Below, piece by piece: positions 5,571 to 12,248 of a stretch of DNA of 13,656 nt. A program made the position numbers and the translations under genes. The notes below the pieces were generated by a model. That model had not been told where the DNA came from. It worked only from the letters and a program-made list of their open reading frames with translations, and did not search any database. Location: the NCBI GenBank assembly GCA_945861195.1, contig CAMATS010000026.1, positions 1-13,656 of the forward strand. Reading direction: 5' to 3'. Position 1 is the stretch's first letter, and every line of letters begins with the position of its first letter. The stretch comes from Rhodoferax sp. OV413 (GTDB taxonomy: Bacteria > Pseudomonadota > Gammaproteobacteria > Burkholderiales > Burkholderiaceae_C).

Positions 5571-6850
5571 GGGTTTCTCCGGATGATCAAGGTGTAGAGC
5601 AGGGTGGCAGCCAGCAATTTGAGCGCACAGGGCAGCAGGCAATAGGCGGCCGACAGCATGTCGAGCGCCTGCGCATCCCGGCTGCCCGGCACATAGCCCA
5701 GGGCTCCTAGGGCGGGCAGGGCCAGGCCGGCTGCCAGGGCCAGATTGAGTTTGCTGGCAAAGTTCCACCAGCCAAAATAAGCCCCTTCGAAGCGACCGCG
5801 GTCGCCGCTGTTGGCGATGCCGCCGGCCAGCAGCGCCCCGGGCAGGGCCAGGTCGGCGCCCAGACCCACACCCGACAGGGCGCACACCAGCACAAAGGCG
5901 GCGATATCGCCGGCGCCCAGCCTGGCAGCAAATACAAACACACCCAGCGAGAGCAGCATGCCCAACCCCCAGGTCCGGGCTAACCCAAAGCGGCCGACCA
6001 AACGCAACCAGAGCGGAATCGACAAGGCGGCACAGAAAAAGTAACTGCCCAAAAACAGCGGCTGCATGGCCTCTGGCGCTTGCAGACAATCTTGTATAAA
6101 AAACAGCAGCAGCGTGGCCGGCACTGCGCTGGCGATGCCATTGACGATAAAAACCAGCAGCAGCGCCCGAAAGGCCGGTCTCGAGAACGGCAGCCATAGG
6201 CTGCTGGCCTGGTTTGGCAGCGCTGCTTCCAAGCCCGGTGCAGTCTGGGGAGGGCGGGCGCGGCACCAGGCCAGCCAAGCCAGCACCAGCGCCAGCACAA
6301 AAATCGCCGCCGTGGCTGGCAGCCCCAGGACGCTTGGCGTGATCGAGGCCAGAATCACACCGGCCAGTCCCAGGCCCTCGCGCCAGGCAACGATGCGGCT
6401 GCGTTGCACTTCGTCGCCACCGAGCATGGCGCCCCAGGATTGGTGCATCACGCTCAAAGCACTGAAGGCCGCGTAGGTGAGCAGCAGGCTTGCGCCGGCC
6501 CACAGCAAAAGCTCGTCGCTGGAGCGAAGCGGCGGGAAAAACAGCAGCACAAAACCCAGTGCCAAAAGCAGCGCGGCCAGGCCGGCAGCGCCCAGCACGG
6601 CGCGGGGCGAGCGGGCAAAGAGCCGGTCGCTCAAGCGCCCGAGCAAGGGGTCGATCAAGGCGTCAAACAGGCGTGTTCCCAACAGCAAAGCACCCAGCGC
6701 GGCCAGCGGCACGCCAAAGCTGCGGGCATAGTGGTTGGGCAGCAGCACATACAGGGGTAATGCGACGAAGGCCAGTGGCAGGCCCATCAGGCCGTAGCGC
6801 CAACCCTGCTGCCAGTCAAAGCCAGCACTGCTGTGCTGGGCTGCGCTCAT
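5567..6850 (-). CDS. GPH/MFS-type 12-helix transporter
   Basis: This 427-residue, very hydrophobic protein has about 12 predicted membrane helices. The N-terminus WRYGLMGLPLAFVALPLYVL and the loop RLFDALIDPLLGRLSDR (residues 60-76) are the hallmark of the glycoside-pentoside-hexuronide:cation symporter group within the MFS. MFS proteins carrying this loop are often annotated as sugar/cation symporters. Placement inside a lipid-modification operon suggests instead a lipid, fatty-acyl or related amphipathic substrate (inference). The start ATG overlaps the previous gene's stop (ATGA at 6847-6850), and its own stop overlaps the lipoprotein start at 5567-5570. As I recall, a GPH-type transporter is also present in the Rhodobacter sphaeroides RSP_1087-1091 cluster. 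Confidence 0.92.
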   Translation of the reverse strand: MSAAQHSSAGFDWQQGWRYGLMGLPLAFVALPLYVLLPNHYARSFGVPLAALGALLLGTRLFDALIDPLLGRLSDRLFARSPRAVLGAAGLAALLLALGFVLLFFPPLRSSDELLLWAGASLLLTYAAFSALSVMHQSWGAMLGGDEVQRSRIVAWREGLGLAGVILASITPSVLGLPATAAIFVLALVLAWLAWCRARPPQTAPGLEAALPNQASSLWLPFSRPAFRALLLVFIVNGIASAVPATLLLFFIQDCLQAPEAMQPLFLGSYFFCAALSIPLWLRLVGRFGLARTWGLGMLLSLGVFVFAARLGAGDIAAFVLVCALSGVGLGADLALPGALLAGGIANSGDRGRFEGAYFGWWNFASKLNLALAAGLALPALGALGYVPGSRDAQALDMLSAAYCLLPCALKLLAATLLYTLIIRRNP

Positions 6851-7413
6851 GGTGGGGCGCCAGCCAGCAGGGCCTGGCGCAAGCGGGGCTCGCTGGTGGC
6901 CGGGTCTAGCCAGATGCCAAAGAACCGGGCGGCGAGTTGCGCATCGTTAACCGTAGCAAGCGCCCGGCCCTGGTGCCAAAGCGCCAGGCTTCCCGGCCCA
7001 TGCAGGCCGGTGAGGCGTTCGCCAGCCTCTACTCCAGGCAGGACATCTTGTAGAGTATCTAGCCAGGTCAGGTCGGTTTCGGCCGGCAGCTTCGCCACTC
7101 GCCGGATTTCTTGCATCGAGCGCAGCGCAATCTCTTTGCCGCTAAACGCCCGCAGGTACAACAGGCTGAGTGCAAAGCGCTGGCTGGCGTAGCCGTTTGG
7201 ATTGAAGCCGGGCCCAGCCCACAGACTGGCGTCGTAAACGCTCCAACCAAAATAGCGAAGCCGCGCGCCCCCGATCCAGCGGGCATCGGGTATGTTGGCC
7301 AGAACCTCCGCCGGCAGCGCAGCCGGTTGGGTCTGCGCCAAGGCCAGGCCAGTGACTCGGCCGGCGAGCAGGCCCAAGCAGATGCGGCTCAGCAGTTGAC
7401 GGCGGCTTGGCAT
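6847..7413 (-). CDS. Exported chalcone isomerase-like protein
   Basis: This protein has 188 residues from the ATG at 7413. An upstream TTG at 7449 would give 200. The ATG is preferred because MPSRRQLLSR is a compact n-region of a signal peptide, with SRRQLL resembling a Tat motif; the hydrophobic core and ALAQ near residue 26 end it. The mature part, WIGGARLRYFGWSVYDASLW (46-65) then FALSLLYLRAFSGKEIALRS, matches the bacterial chalcone isomerase-like family, in which many members are thought to bind fatty acids rather than flavonoids. A periplasmic location is predicted. Neither start has a clear Shine-Dalgarno sequence, so translation may depend on coupling to the methyltransferase gene ending 42 nt upstream. 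Confidence 0.87.
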   Translation of the reverse strand: MPSRRQLLSRICLGLLAGRVTGLALAQTQPAALPAEVLANIPDARWIGGARLRYFGWSVYDASLWAGPGFNPNGYASQRFALSLLYLRAFSGKEIALRSMQEIRRVAKLPAETDLTWLDTLQDVLPGVEAGERLTGLHGPGSLALWHQGRALATVNDAQLAARFFGIWLDPATSEPRLRQALLAGAPP

Positions 7414-7455
7414 GGTGTGCGGGCTGGCTCGGGCAGGGGAGGTCTTCAAAAGGGC

Positions 7456-8679
7456 TCAGAGGTGCGGCTTTTGCAGGGTGTACTGCACCACGTCAATATC
7501 GCCCTCGGTGAAGGCGGCCTCGCAGTAGGCCAGGTAAAACTCCCAAATACGCACGAAACGCTCGTCAAACCCGCCCTGCAACACCTGCGCCCGTGCCGCT
7601 AAAAAAGCCTCGCGCCAGCGCCTCAGGGTTTCAGCGTAATCCAGTCCAAAGGCGTATTCGTCCACCACCTCAAAGCCCGCTGCCCGGGCGTGGGTCCGAA
7701 ATTCGCTTGGGCAGGGCAGGCAGCCACCGGGGAATATATATTGTTGGATGAAGTCGGTGCTGCGCACATAGCGCTCAAAAAGGCGGTCGTCGATCACGAT
7801 GCTTTGCACGCAGGCCCGTCCTCCCGGCTTGAGCAGGCGCGCCAGCGTGGCAAAGTAGGTGGGCCAATATTCGCGCCCCACAGCCTCAATCATCTCGATG
7901 GAACAGATGGCGTCAAAGGGCGCGTCTTGAATATCCCGGTAGTCTTGCAGCCGCAGGTCAGCGCGCTCGGACATGCCCAGGCGCTCAACGCGTTCGAGTG
8001 CAAAGCCGAGTTGCTCGGTGCTCAAGGTCACGCCGACCAGCGTGGCCCCCAGTTCCGTGGTGCACATTTCAGCCAAGGCGCCCCAGCCGCAGCCAACCTC
8101 GAGTAAGCGCTCCCCGGCCTTGAGTTGGCAGGCTGCCAGTGCCCGGCCTACCTTGGCCTTTTGCGCCTGAGCCAGGGGTTGGTTCAGATCTCCGGCGAAG
8201 ATTGCTGAGGAGTAGTTCATGGTCTCATCCAGCCAGAGCCGGTAAAAGCTGTTACCCAGGTCGTAGTGGGCGTGGATATTTTTTTGGCTGTTGGTGCGGG
8301 TGTTGCGGTTAAGCAGATGTTTGATCCGATAGAGCAAGCGGCCAGCCCAGGAGCCGAAAATTACGGCGTCGACCTGGGCGCGGTTTTTCACCAAAACCCG
8401 CAGCAATTCGGTCAAGTTGGGCGTGCTCCAGTCGCCCGCAATGAAGCTTTCGGCAAAACCGATGTCACCTGATTTGAGTGCTGCAGAGCAGGGCTTCCAA
8501 TTGTGCAAGTGCAGTGCGGCATGGGGCAGTGCTTCGCCGCCAAAACGCTGCATGGAGCCGTCGGGGAGTTGCAGCGTTAAGCTGCCGTGTTGCAGGCGCT
8601 GCAACACCTTAAGCACGGCCCGCCCCGCTGCGGGCGTGCCTTGTGGGATGGAAAACGGGTTGGCGGTGCTGGTGTTCAT
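7456..8679 (-). CDS. Cyclopropane-synthase-like SAM-dependent fatty-acyl methyltransferase (UfaM-like)
   Basis: This 407-residue protein belongs to the CFA synthase/mycolic acid methyltransferase family. The N-domain runs to about 130. HYDLGN is at 138-143 and SAM motif I LLEVGCGWG at 192-200, followed by QDYRD (245-249), IEMIEAVG (261-268) and YIFPGGCLP (314-322). Aligned to E. coli Cfa, the bicarbonate-site residues are Ser158 (Cys139), Glu265 (Glu239), Gln292 (His266), Ile294 (Ile268) and Tyr348 (Tyr317). Two ligands of the cyclopropane-forming site are therefore replaced, while the SAM site is intact. This suggests methyl transfer onto an unsaturated acyl chain, as by UfaM, rather than ring closure (inference). 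The substrate would be phospholipid acyl chains at the inner membrane. No Shine-Dalgarno sequence is seen; the gene starts 13 nt after the DUF1365 stop. Confidence 0.95.
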   Translation of the reverse strand: MNTSTANPFSIPQGTPAAGRAVLKVLQRLQHGSLTLQLPDGSMQRFGGEALPHAALHLHNWKPCSAALKSGDIGFAESFIAGDWSTPNLTELLRVLVKNRAQVDAVIFGSWAGRLLYRIKHLLNRNTRTNSQKNIHAHYDLGNSFYRLWLDETMNYSSAIFAGDLNQPLAQAQKAKVGRALAACQLKAGERLLEVGCGWGALAEMCTTELGATLVGVTLSTEQLGFALERVERLGMSERADLRLQDYRDIQDAPFDAICSIEMIEAVGREYWPTYFATLARLLKPGGRACVQSIVIDDRLFERYVRSTDFIQQYIFPGGCLPCPSEFRTHARAAGFEVVDEYAFGLDYAETLRRWREAFLAARAQVLQGGFDERFVRIWEFYLAYCEAAFTEGDIDVVQYTLQKPHL

Positions 8680-8692
8680 GAAGGGCGTGGTC

Positions 8693-9469
8693 TCAGCGTG
8701 TGGTCAGCACGGCGGGGGGAGGTGGTTTGGTGAAAAAAGGTGTGCGCTTGACAAACAGCCTGATCGCCTGCCAATGGATGCGCAGCACCACACCCAGCGT
8801 CATGGCCGGGTAGCGCCAAAGCGCGCGGCGCATGCTGTGGGCGTCCAGCGGAACCAGGCTGCCGCTCACGCTGGTCTGGATCAGAGGCCCGCTGGCGTCG
8901 TCAAAATCGATGCGGCCCACGGTGCGCTGGCGCGTCGAATCAACCATGAAGCGAAACCGGTAGCCGCCCTCGACGGGACAAAAAGGCGACACATGAAATA
9001 CCTTGGCCGCCCCCTGCTCCACGCCATAGCGCGGAGCATCCAGAAGGTAGCAATGGCGCTCGCCAAAGGTGTTGTTCACCTCCACAACAATCGCGCGCAG
9101 GCCGCCGTCTGCACCGTGGCAATACCAAAAACTCACTGGTTTGAAGGTGTGCCCCAGCACCCTGGGATAGCACTGCAGCCAGACCTCGCCATCGGCGCCG
9201 GCGATGCCGTGTTGCTGCAACAACTCGTCCAGCCAGGCCAGGGCGCCGCCCTCCGCGCCCGAGCGGGCGTCGCCGTGGTCAGCATCGTAAAAGCTCAATG
9301 CACCCCAGCGATTCACAGGCAGCGCGCCCGCGCCGTGGCAACGCAGGCTGCGCATGGGCAGCATCAAAAAATAGGTCGGGTAGACAAAAGCGTTGCGCAC
9401 CGGCTTGAGCCGCGTGTGACGCACCTGGCCAAAGCCGATCAGCGCTTTGGGGTAAGCGCTTGGGATCAT
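8693..9469 (-). CDS. DUF1365 family protein
   Basis: This 258-residue protein is recognisable as DUF1365 (COG3496). It has GFGQVRHTRLKPVRNAFVYP at 12-31, then CYPRVLGHTFKPVSFWYCH, VVEVNNTFGERHCYLL, KVFHVSPFCPV and GSLVPLD. The many conserved His, Tyr and Asn residues and its constant pairing with an FAD oxidoreductase suggest a lipid-modifying enzyme. From memory, a DUF1365 protein lies in the Rhodobacter furan fatty acid cluster and is a candidate for the oxygen-inserting step (UfaO); I am not certain of that assignment. The start at 9469 is chosen because it overlaps the FAD gene's stop (ATGA), has GGGGGA 7 nt upstream and begins where homology begins. The longer ORF to 9577 is only open frame inside the FAD gene. 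Confidence 0.93.
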   Translation of the reverse strand: MIPSAYPKALIGFGQVRHTRLKPVRNAFVYPTYFLMLPMRSLRCHGAGALPVNRWGALSFYDADHGDARSGAEGGALAWLDELLQQHGIAGADGEVWLQCYPRVLGHTFKPVSFWYCHGADGGLRAIVVEVNNTFGERHCYLLDAPRYGVEQGAAKVFHVSPFCPVEGGYRFRFMVDSTRQRTVGRIDFDDASGPLIQTSVSGSLVPLDAHSMRRALWRYPAMTLGVVLRIHWQAIRLFVKRTPFFTKPPPPAVLTTR

Positions 9470-10767
9470 TGAAGCGTCCCCCAGTCCTGACCTGGCAGGG
9501 CTTTGATTTGTGCGGCCACCGCCAGGCCAGACTTGAGCCCGTCTTCGTGAAAGCCGTAACCAGTCCAGGCGCCACAAAAATAGCTGTGACGCCGCCCCTG
9601 CAGGGCCGCAACCTGGCGTTGCGCTCGGATGGCCGCCAGGTCGAAAACCGGATGGGCGTAGTCAAAACTGGCATGCACATGGCTCGGGTCGATTTCACGC
9701 AAGGGGTTGAGTGAAACCAGCACGGTTTGTGCAAACGGCAGTGGCTGCAGCAGATTGAGCAGGTAGTGCAGGCAGACTTGGTTGGCATCAGTGCCGGCGT
9801 CTGCGCGCTCGTAGTTCCAGGCCGCCCAGGCGCGCCGCTGACGCGGCAGCACCGAGGCATCGGTGTGCAGCAGGGCGCGGTTGACCTGGTAGCGGATGGC
9901 GCCCAAGGTGCGTTGCTCGGCCCCGCTGGCATCCCCCAGCAGAGCCAGCGCCTGGTCGCTGTGGCAGGCCAGCACCACTTTGTCAAAGCGTTCGGTCTGG
10001 CCTTCGGTGTTGATGACCACGCCCAGCGCATCGCGGCGGATCTGCTGTACCGGGCAGCGCAGACGTTTGTCGGCGATCCCACTAGTGATTTTTTCGACAT
10101 ACTGGCGCGCGCCGCCAGGCACGGTCCACCACTGCGGCCGCTGGCTTACCTGAATCAGTCCGTGGTTATGGCAAAACCGCACCATCGTGGCCACCGGGAA
10201 TCGCAGCATTTGGTCGGTCGGGCAACTCCAGATGCAGCCCAGCATCGGCAGAAAATACCAGTCTCGAAACTCTGTCGAGAAACGATGCTGATGCAAAAAA
10301 TCGCCCAGGGGCTGCATCATCTCGGTTTCTTGACCGTTTCTGGCCAGGCCGGTAGCCAGGCGGTTGAAGCGCAAGACATCGAGCAACATCCGCAAAAAAC
10401 GCGGGCGAAACAGGTTGCGGCGTTGCGAAAAAACGCTGCTGAGCGAAGCGCCGCTCCATTCCAGGGGCGTGCCGAAACCGGCTTGGGGCACCTGCACCGA
10501 AAACGACATATCTGAGCGCGCAGTCGGCACGGCGAGCTCTGAAAAAAGGCGTATCAGTGCAGGGTAGGTGCGCTCGTTGAAGACCAAAAAGCCGGTATCT
10601 ACGCCGTGCGTCAAAGGCCCATTCGGGCCGTCTAGGGTCAGCTCGACCGTGTTGGTATGGCCGCCAAAGTAGTCCGCCGCTTCAAACAGTGTGATGTCTG
10701 CTTGGCCCTTCAGGCTGTGGGCCACGGCCAAGCCTGAAATGCCAGAACCAACGATGGCGAGTTTCAC
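9466..10767 (-). CDS. FAD-dependent amine-oxidase-like oxidoreductase (UfaD-like fatty-acyl desaturase candidate), first gene of the operon
   Basis: This 433-residue protein has a Rossmann FAD-binding N-terminus, GSGISG at residues 7-12 with acidic E29 for the ribose, and the GGHTNTV block at 35-41. The C-terminal FAD motif HSYFCGAWTGYGFHEDGLKSG lies at about 394-414. WWTVPGGARQYVEKI in the middle is typical of the NAD/FAD amine-oxidase group next to DUF1365. The family includes phytoene-desaturase-like enzymes, fitting desaturation of a methylated acyl chain as reported for UfaD (inference). The start is GTG at 10767: the glycine motif is right after it, no ATG lies upstream in frame, and an in-frame TGA occurs 27 nt upstream. 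The Shine-Dalgarno sequence is poor. Confidence 0.93.
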   Translation of the reverse strand: MKLAIVGSGISGLAVAHSLKGQADITLFEAADYFGGHTNTVELTLDGPNGPLTHGVDTGFLVFNERTYPALIRLFSELAVPTARSDMSFSVQVPQAGFGTPLEWSGASLSSVFSQRRNLFRPRFLRMLLDVLRFNRLATGLARNGQETEMMQPLGDFLHQHRFSTEFRDWYFLPMLGCIWSCPTDQMLRFPVATMVRFCHNHGLIQVSQRPQWWTVPGGARQYVEKITSGIADKRLRCPVQQIRRDALGVVINTEGQTERFDKVVLACHSDQALALLGDASGAEQRTLGAIRYQVNRALLHTDASVLPRQRRAWAAWNYERADAGTDANQVCLHYLLNLLQPLPFAQTVLVSLNPLREIDPSHVHASFDYAHPVFDLAAIRAQRQVAALQGRRHSYFCGAWTGYGFHEDGLKSGLAVAAQIKALPGQDWGTLQ

Positions 10768-10794
10768 GACTGGGCACTGGGTGAGCAGGGCTCA

Positions 10795-10809
10795 GCCCGC
10801 AAAGCGGGC
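10795..10809. repeat. Perfect 6-bp hairpin in the operon leader
   Basis: GCCCGC-AAA-GCGGGC forms a tight 3-nt-loop hairpin between the putative promoter and the GTG start. No T-run follows on either strand. It could stabilise the leader or be a remnant of a dispersed GC-rich repeat. Confidence 0.45.
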
Positions 10810-10839
10810 GCTCTAGGCGCGGGAAAAGGCGTGGAACGA

Positions 10840-10868
10840 AACATAAAACGAGTAAGTAACTTTGTGAC
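10840..10868 (-). promoter_or_regulatory. Candidate promoter of the eight-gene operon
   Basis: On the minus strand GTCACA (10868-10863) and TATGTT (10845-10840) are 17 bp apart; each matches the sigma70 consensus at 4/6. The region 10835-10890 is clearly AT-richer than its surroundings, as expected for a promoter. I found no TGATCC element of the RpoE-ChrR type. No regulator gene lies in the window beside the operon, so its control cannot be read here. Confidence 0.35.
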
Positions 10869-10943
10869 TGAGCGGTAATTTAGCACATTAGCAGGTGCAG
10901 TGCTGGCCTTGTACCGGCTTGACCTGCGGTCGGGGCCTGGCCC

Positions 10944-12200
10944 TCAGGCTGTCGCTCGGGTCTTGGTCAGCGCCATCAGCCGCTGAATATTGAGCCTGGC
11001 ACCGACGTCCTGTGGCGCTAAGCTGTTGAGCACCCGGAACTCAGGCTTGGAGGTGTCGCGCAGGGTCAGCTCGTGGTGGGGTTGGTTGTAGCGGTTAAGA
11101 ACCACCGCAACCAAGGGGCTGGCGGTGTTGGCCCCGCGGCGGACCACGACAGCGGTTTCGTTCGACCCCAGCCGCACATAAGAGCCGGGTGAATAAATGC
11201 CAACTGCCTTGATGATGGCAGCGCCGGCTTCGTCGACTTGCTTTTGTTCATCAAAGTAAAGGGCCTTCATGGCAAGGCTTGGCGTGATCGGCTTGCGCGT
11301 GGCGCGTGGGGAGATCGCCGCTGCGAATTGGTCGGCCCGCTGAATCAGGCGGCTGAACCGCTCGACCAGGCTGCGTTGGGCCAGCGGTCCAGCCGGTTGC
11401 ATGTGGTGGCCCCTGACAGTCTCAATCCACTCCTTGTCCTGCAGGCCATAAGTCGCAAGCAATTCTGCGCCTTGCTGGGCATGCAGGTCAATCAACTCTC
11501 GTTGCAGTTCGGTCAGGGGATTGGGCTGAAGCGCAAGCTGATCCTGCAGGGCTGTCATGCCAACATTCATCGTCATGGCAGCGCAGCAAAGTTTTTTTCG
11601 CAGGTCATCTGGCCAAAGCAAAACCTCCTTGGCTGCAATATTGCACAGCACGCTGACCAACACCGCATGGTTGGCGCTGTAGCGTTCGAGATCCTTGGAT
11701 GTCAGGTGGATCAAAACCAGCAGCGTTCCATCCGGATTGGCCTGGCTATAGTGGCTCAGCTTGTCGACAAGTCGGTCGATTTGCCGCAAAAATAATTCAT
11801 TTGTCCTTTTACTGAGAATCGCATGGGCCTGCTCTTGAAGGTAGGGCCAATCGGGCTCGCTGTCGAGTTCAGCGCGAATCTGGTCGGCGCTTTTAGTTTC
11901 TTTGACAGCCCTGCTCTTCGCCCCGGCAGGAGATCCGCTTGCCTGTGATTTGTCGCCCGAGTTAGCCGGTTCACTGACCAAGGCCAGCATCATTTCTCTC
12001 ATTTCAGCTTCTTGGCCGGCCTTGGAATCTTCGAACCTGGTGAAAACATCGGCACCGTCCTTGGTCAGGCGAGCCAACTCCCGGCCGCTTTCAAACCGAT
12101 GCCCCTGTTTGGCAAGCAGTGTTCCGTCTTGGCTGAACAAATCAAAAGCGGTGGGCTGCCCCAGCAACAGGGAGCTAATTGGGCATGGGACTAAATGCAT
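10944..12200 (-). CDS. HD-GYP-like protein with degenerate active site (copy 2 of a tandem pair)
   Basis: This 418-residue cytosolic protein has an N-terminal segment (1-58) like those preceding HD-GYP domains, FDLFSQDGTLLAKQGHRFES. A charged, low-complexity linker (about 60-112) follows, then a helical domain with HD-GYP topology. Landmarks are YSANHAV (H178), CCAAMTMNVGM where the HD of canonical LLHDIGK is M211-N212, H240 in DLHAQQG, HH 265-266, and RADQFAA (D290). YSPGSYVRLGSNETAVVVRRG is the usual C-terminal beta part. The HD dyad and GYP are lost, so c-di-GMP hydrolysis is unlikely; ligand binding or a scaffold role is possible. It lies 48 bp downstream of its paralogue and is probably co-transcribed. 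No clear Shine-Dalgarno sequence is seen. Confidence 0.85.
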   Translation of the reverse strand: MHLVPCPISSLLLGQPTAFDLFSQDGTLLAKQGHRFESGRELARLTKDGADVFTRFEDSKAGQEAEMREMMLALVSEPANSGDKSQASGSPAGAKSRAVKETKSADQIRAELDSEPDWPYLQEQAHAILSKRTNELFLRQIDRLVDKLSHYSQANPDGTLLVLIHLTSKDLERYSANHAVLVSVLCNIAAKEVLLWPDDLRKKLCCAAMTMNVGMTALQDQLALQPNPLTELQRELIDLHAQQGAELLATYGLQDKEWIETVRGHHMQPAGPLAQRSLVERFSRLIQRADQFAAAISPRATRKPITPSLAMKALYFDEQKQVDEAGAAIIKAVGIYSPGSYVRLGSNETAVVVRRGANTASPLVAVVLNRYNQPHHELTLRDTSKPEFRVLNSLAPQDVGARLNIQRLMALTKTRATA

Positions 12201-12248
12201 GGACTTGGGCCTGGCTGAGAAAAAGCAAGCAGTGCGGGTGGTCGCAAA

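Noticed and set aside
5034..6503. A 489-codon minus-strand frame joining MFS-internal sequence to the DUF3833 lipoprotein
   Set aside because: The upstream part is Arg/Gly/Ala-rich shadow of the MFS gene; the lipoprotein has its own GGAGA, ATG and signal peptide at 5570.
8417..9472. A 351-codon plus-strand open frame across the methyltransferase and DUF1365 genes
   Set aside because: It lies antisense to two clear protein families and has no domain pattern; such frames are common opposite high-GC genes.
9470..9577. N-terminal extension of the DUF1365 protein
   Set aside because: It lies inside the FAD gene in another frame and lacks homology; the ATGA-coupled start at 9469 has a GGGGGA site.
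10921..10931. GACC-TGC-GGTC inverted repeat after the HD-GYP-like pair, considered as a terminator
   Set aside because: The stem is only 4 bp and has no T-run.
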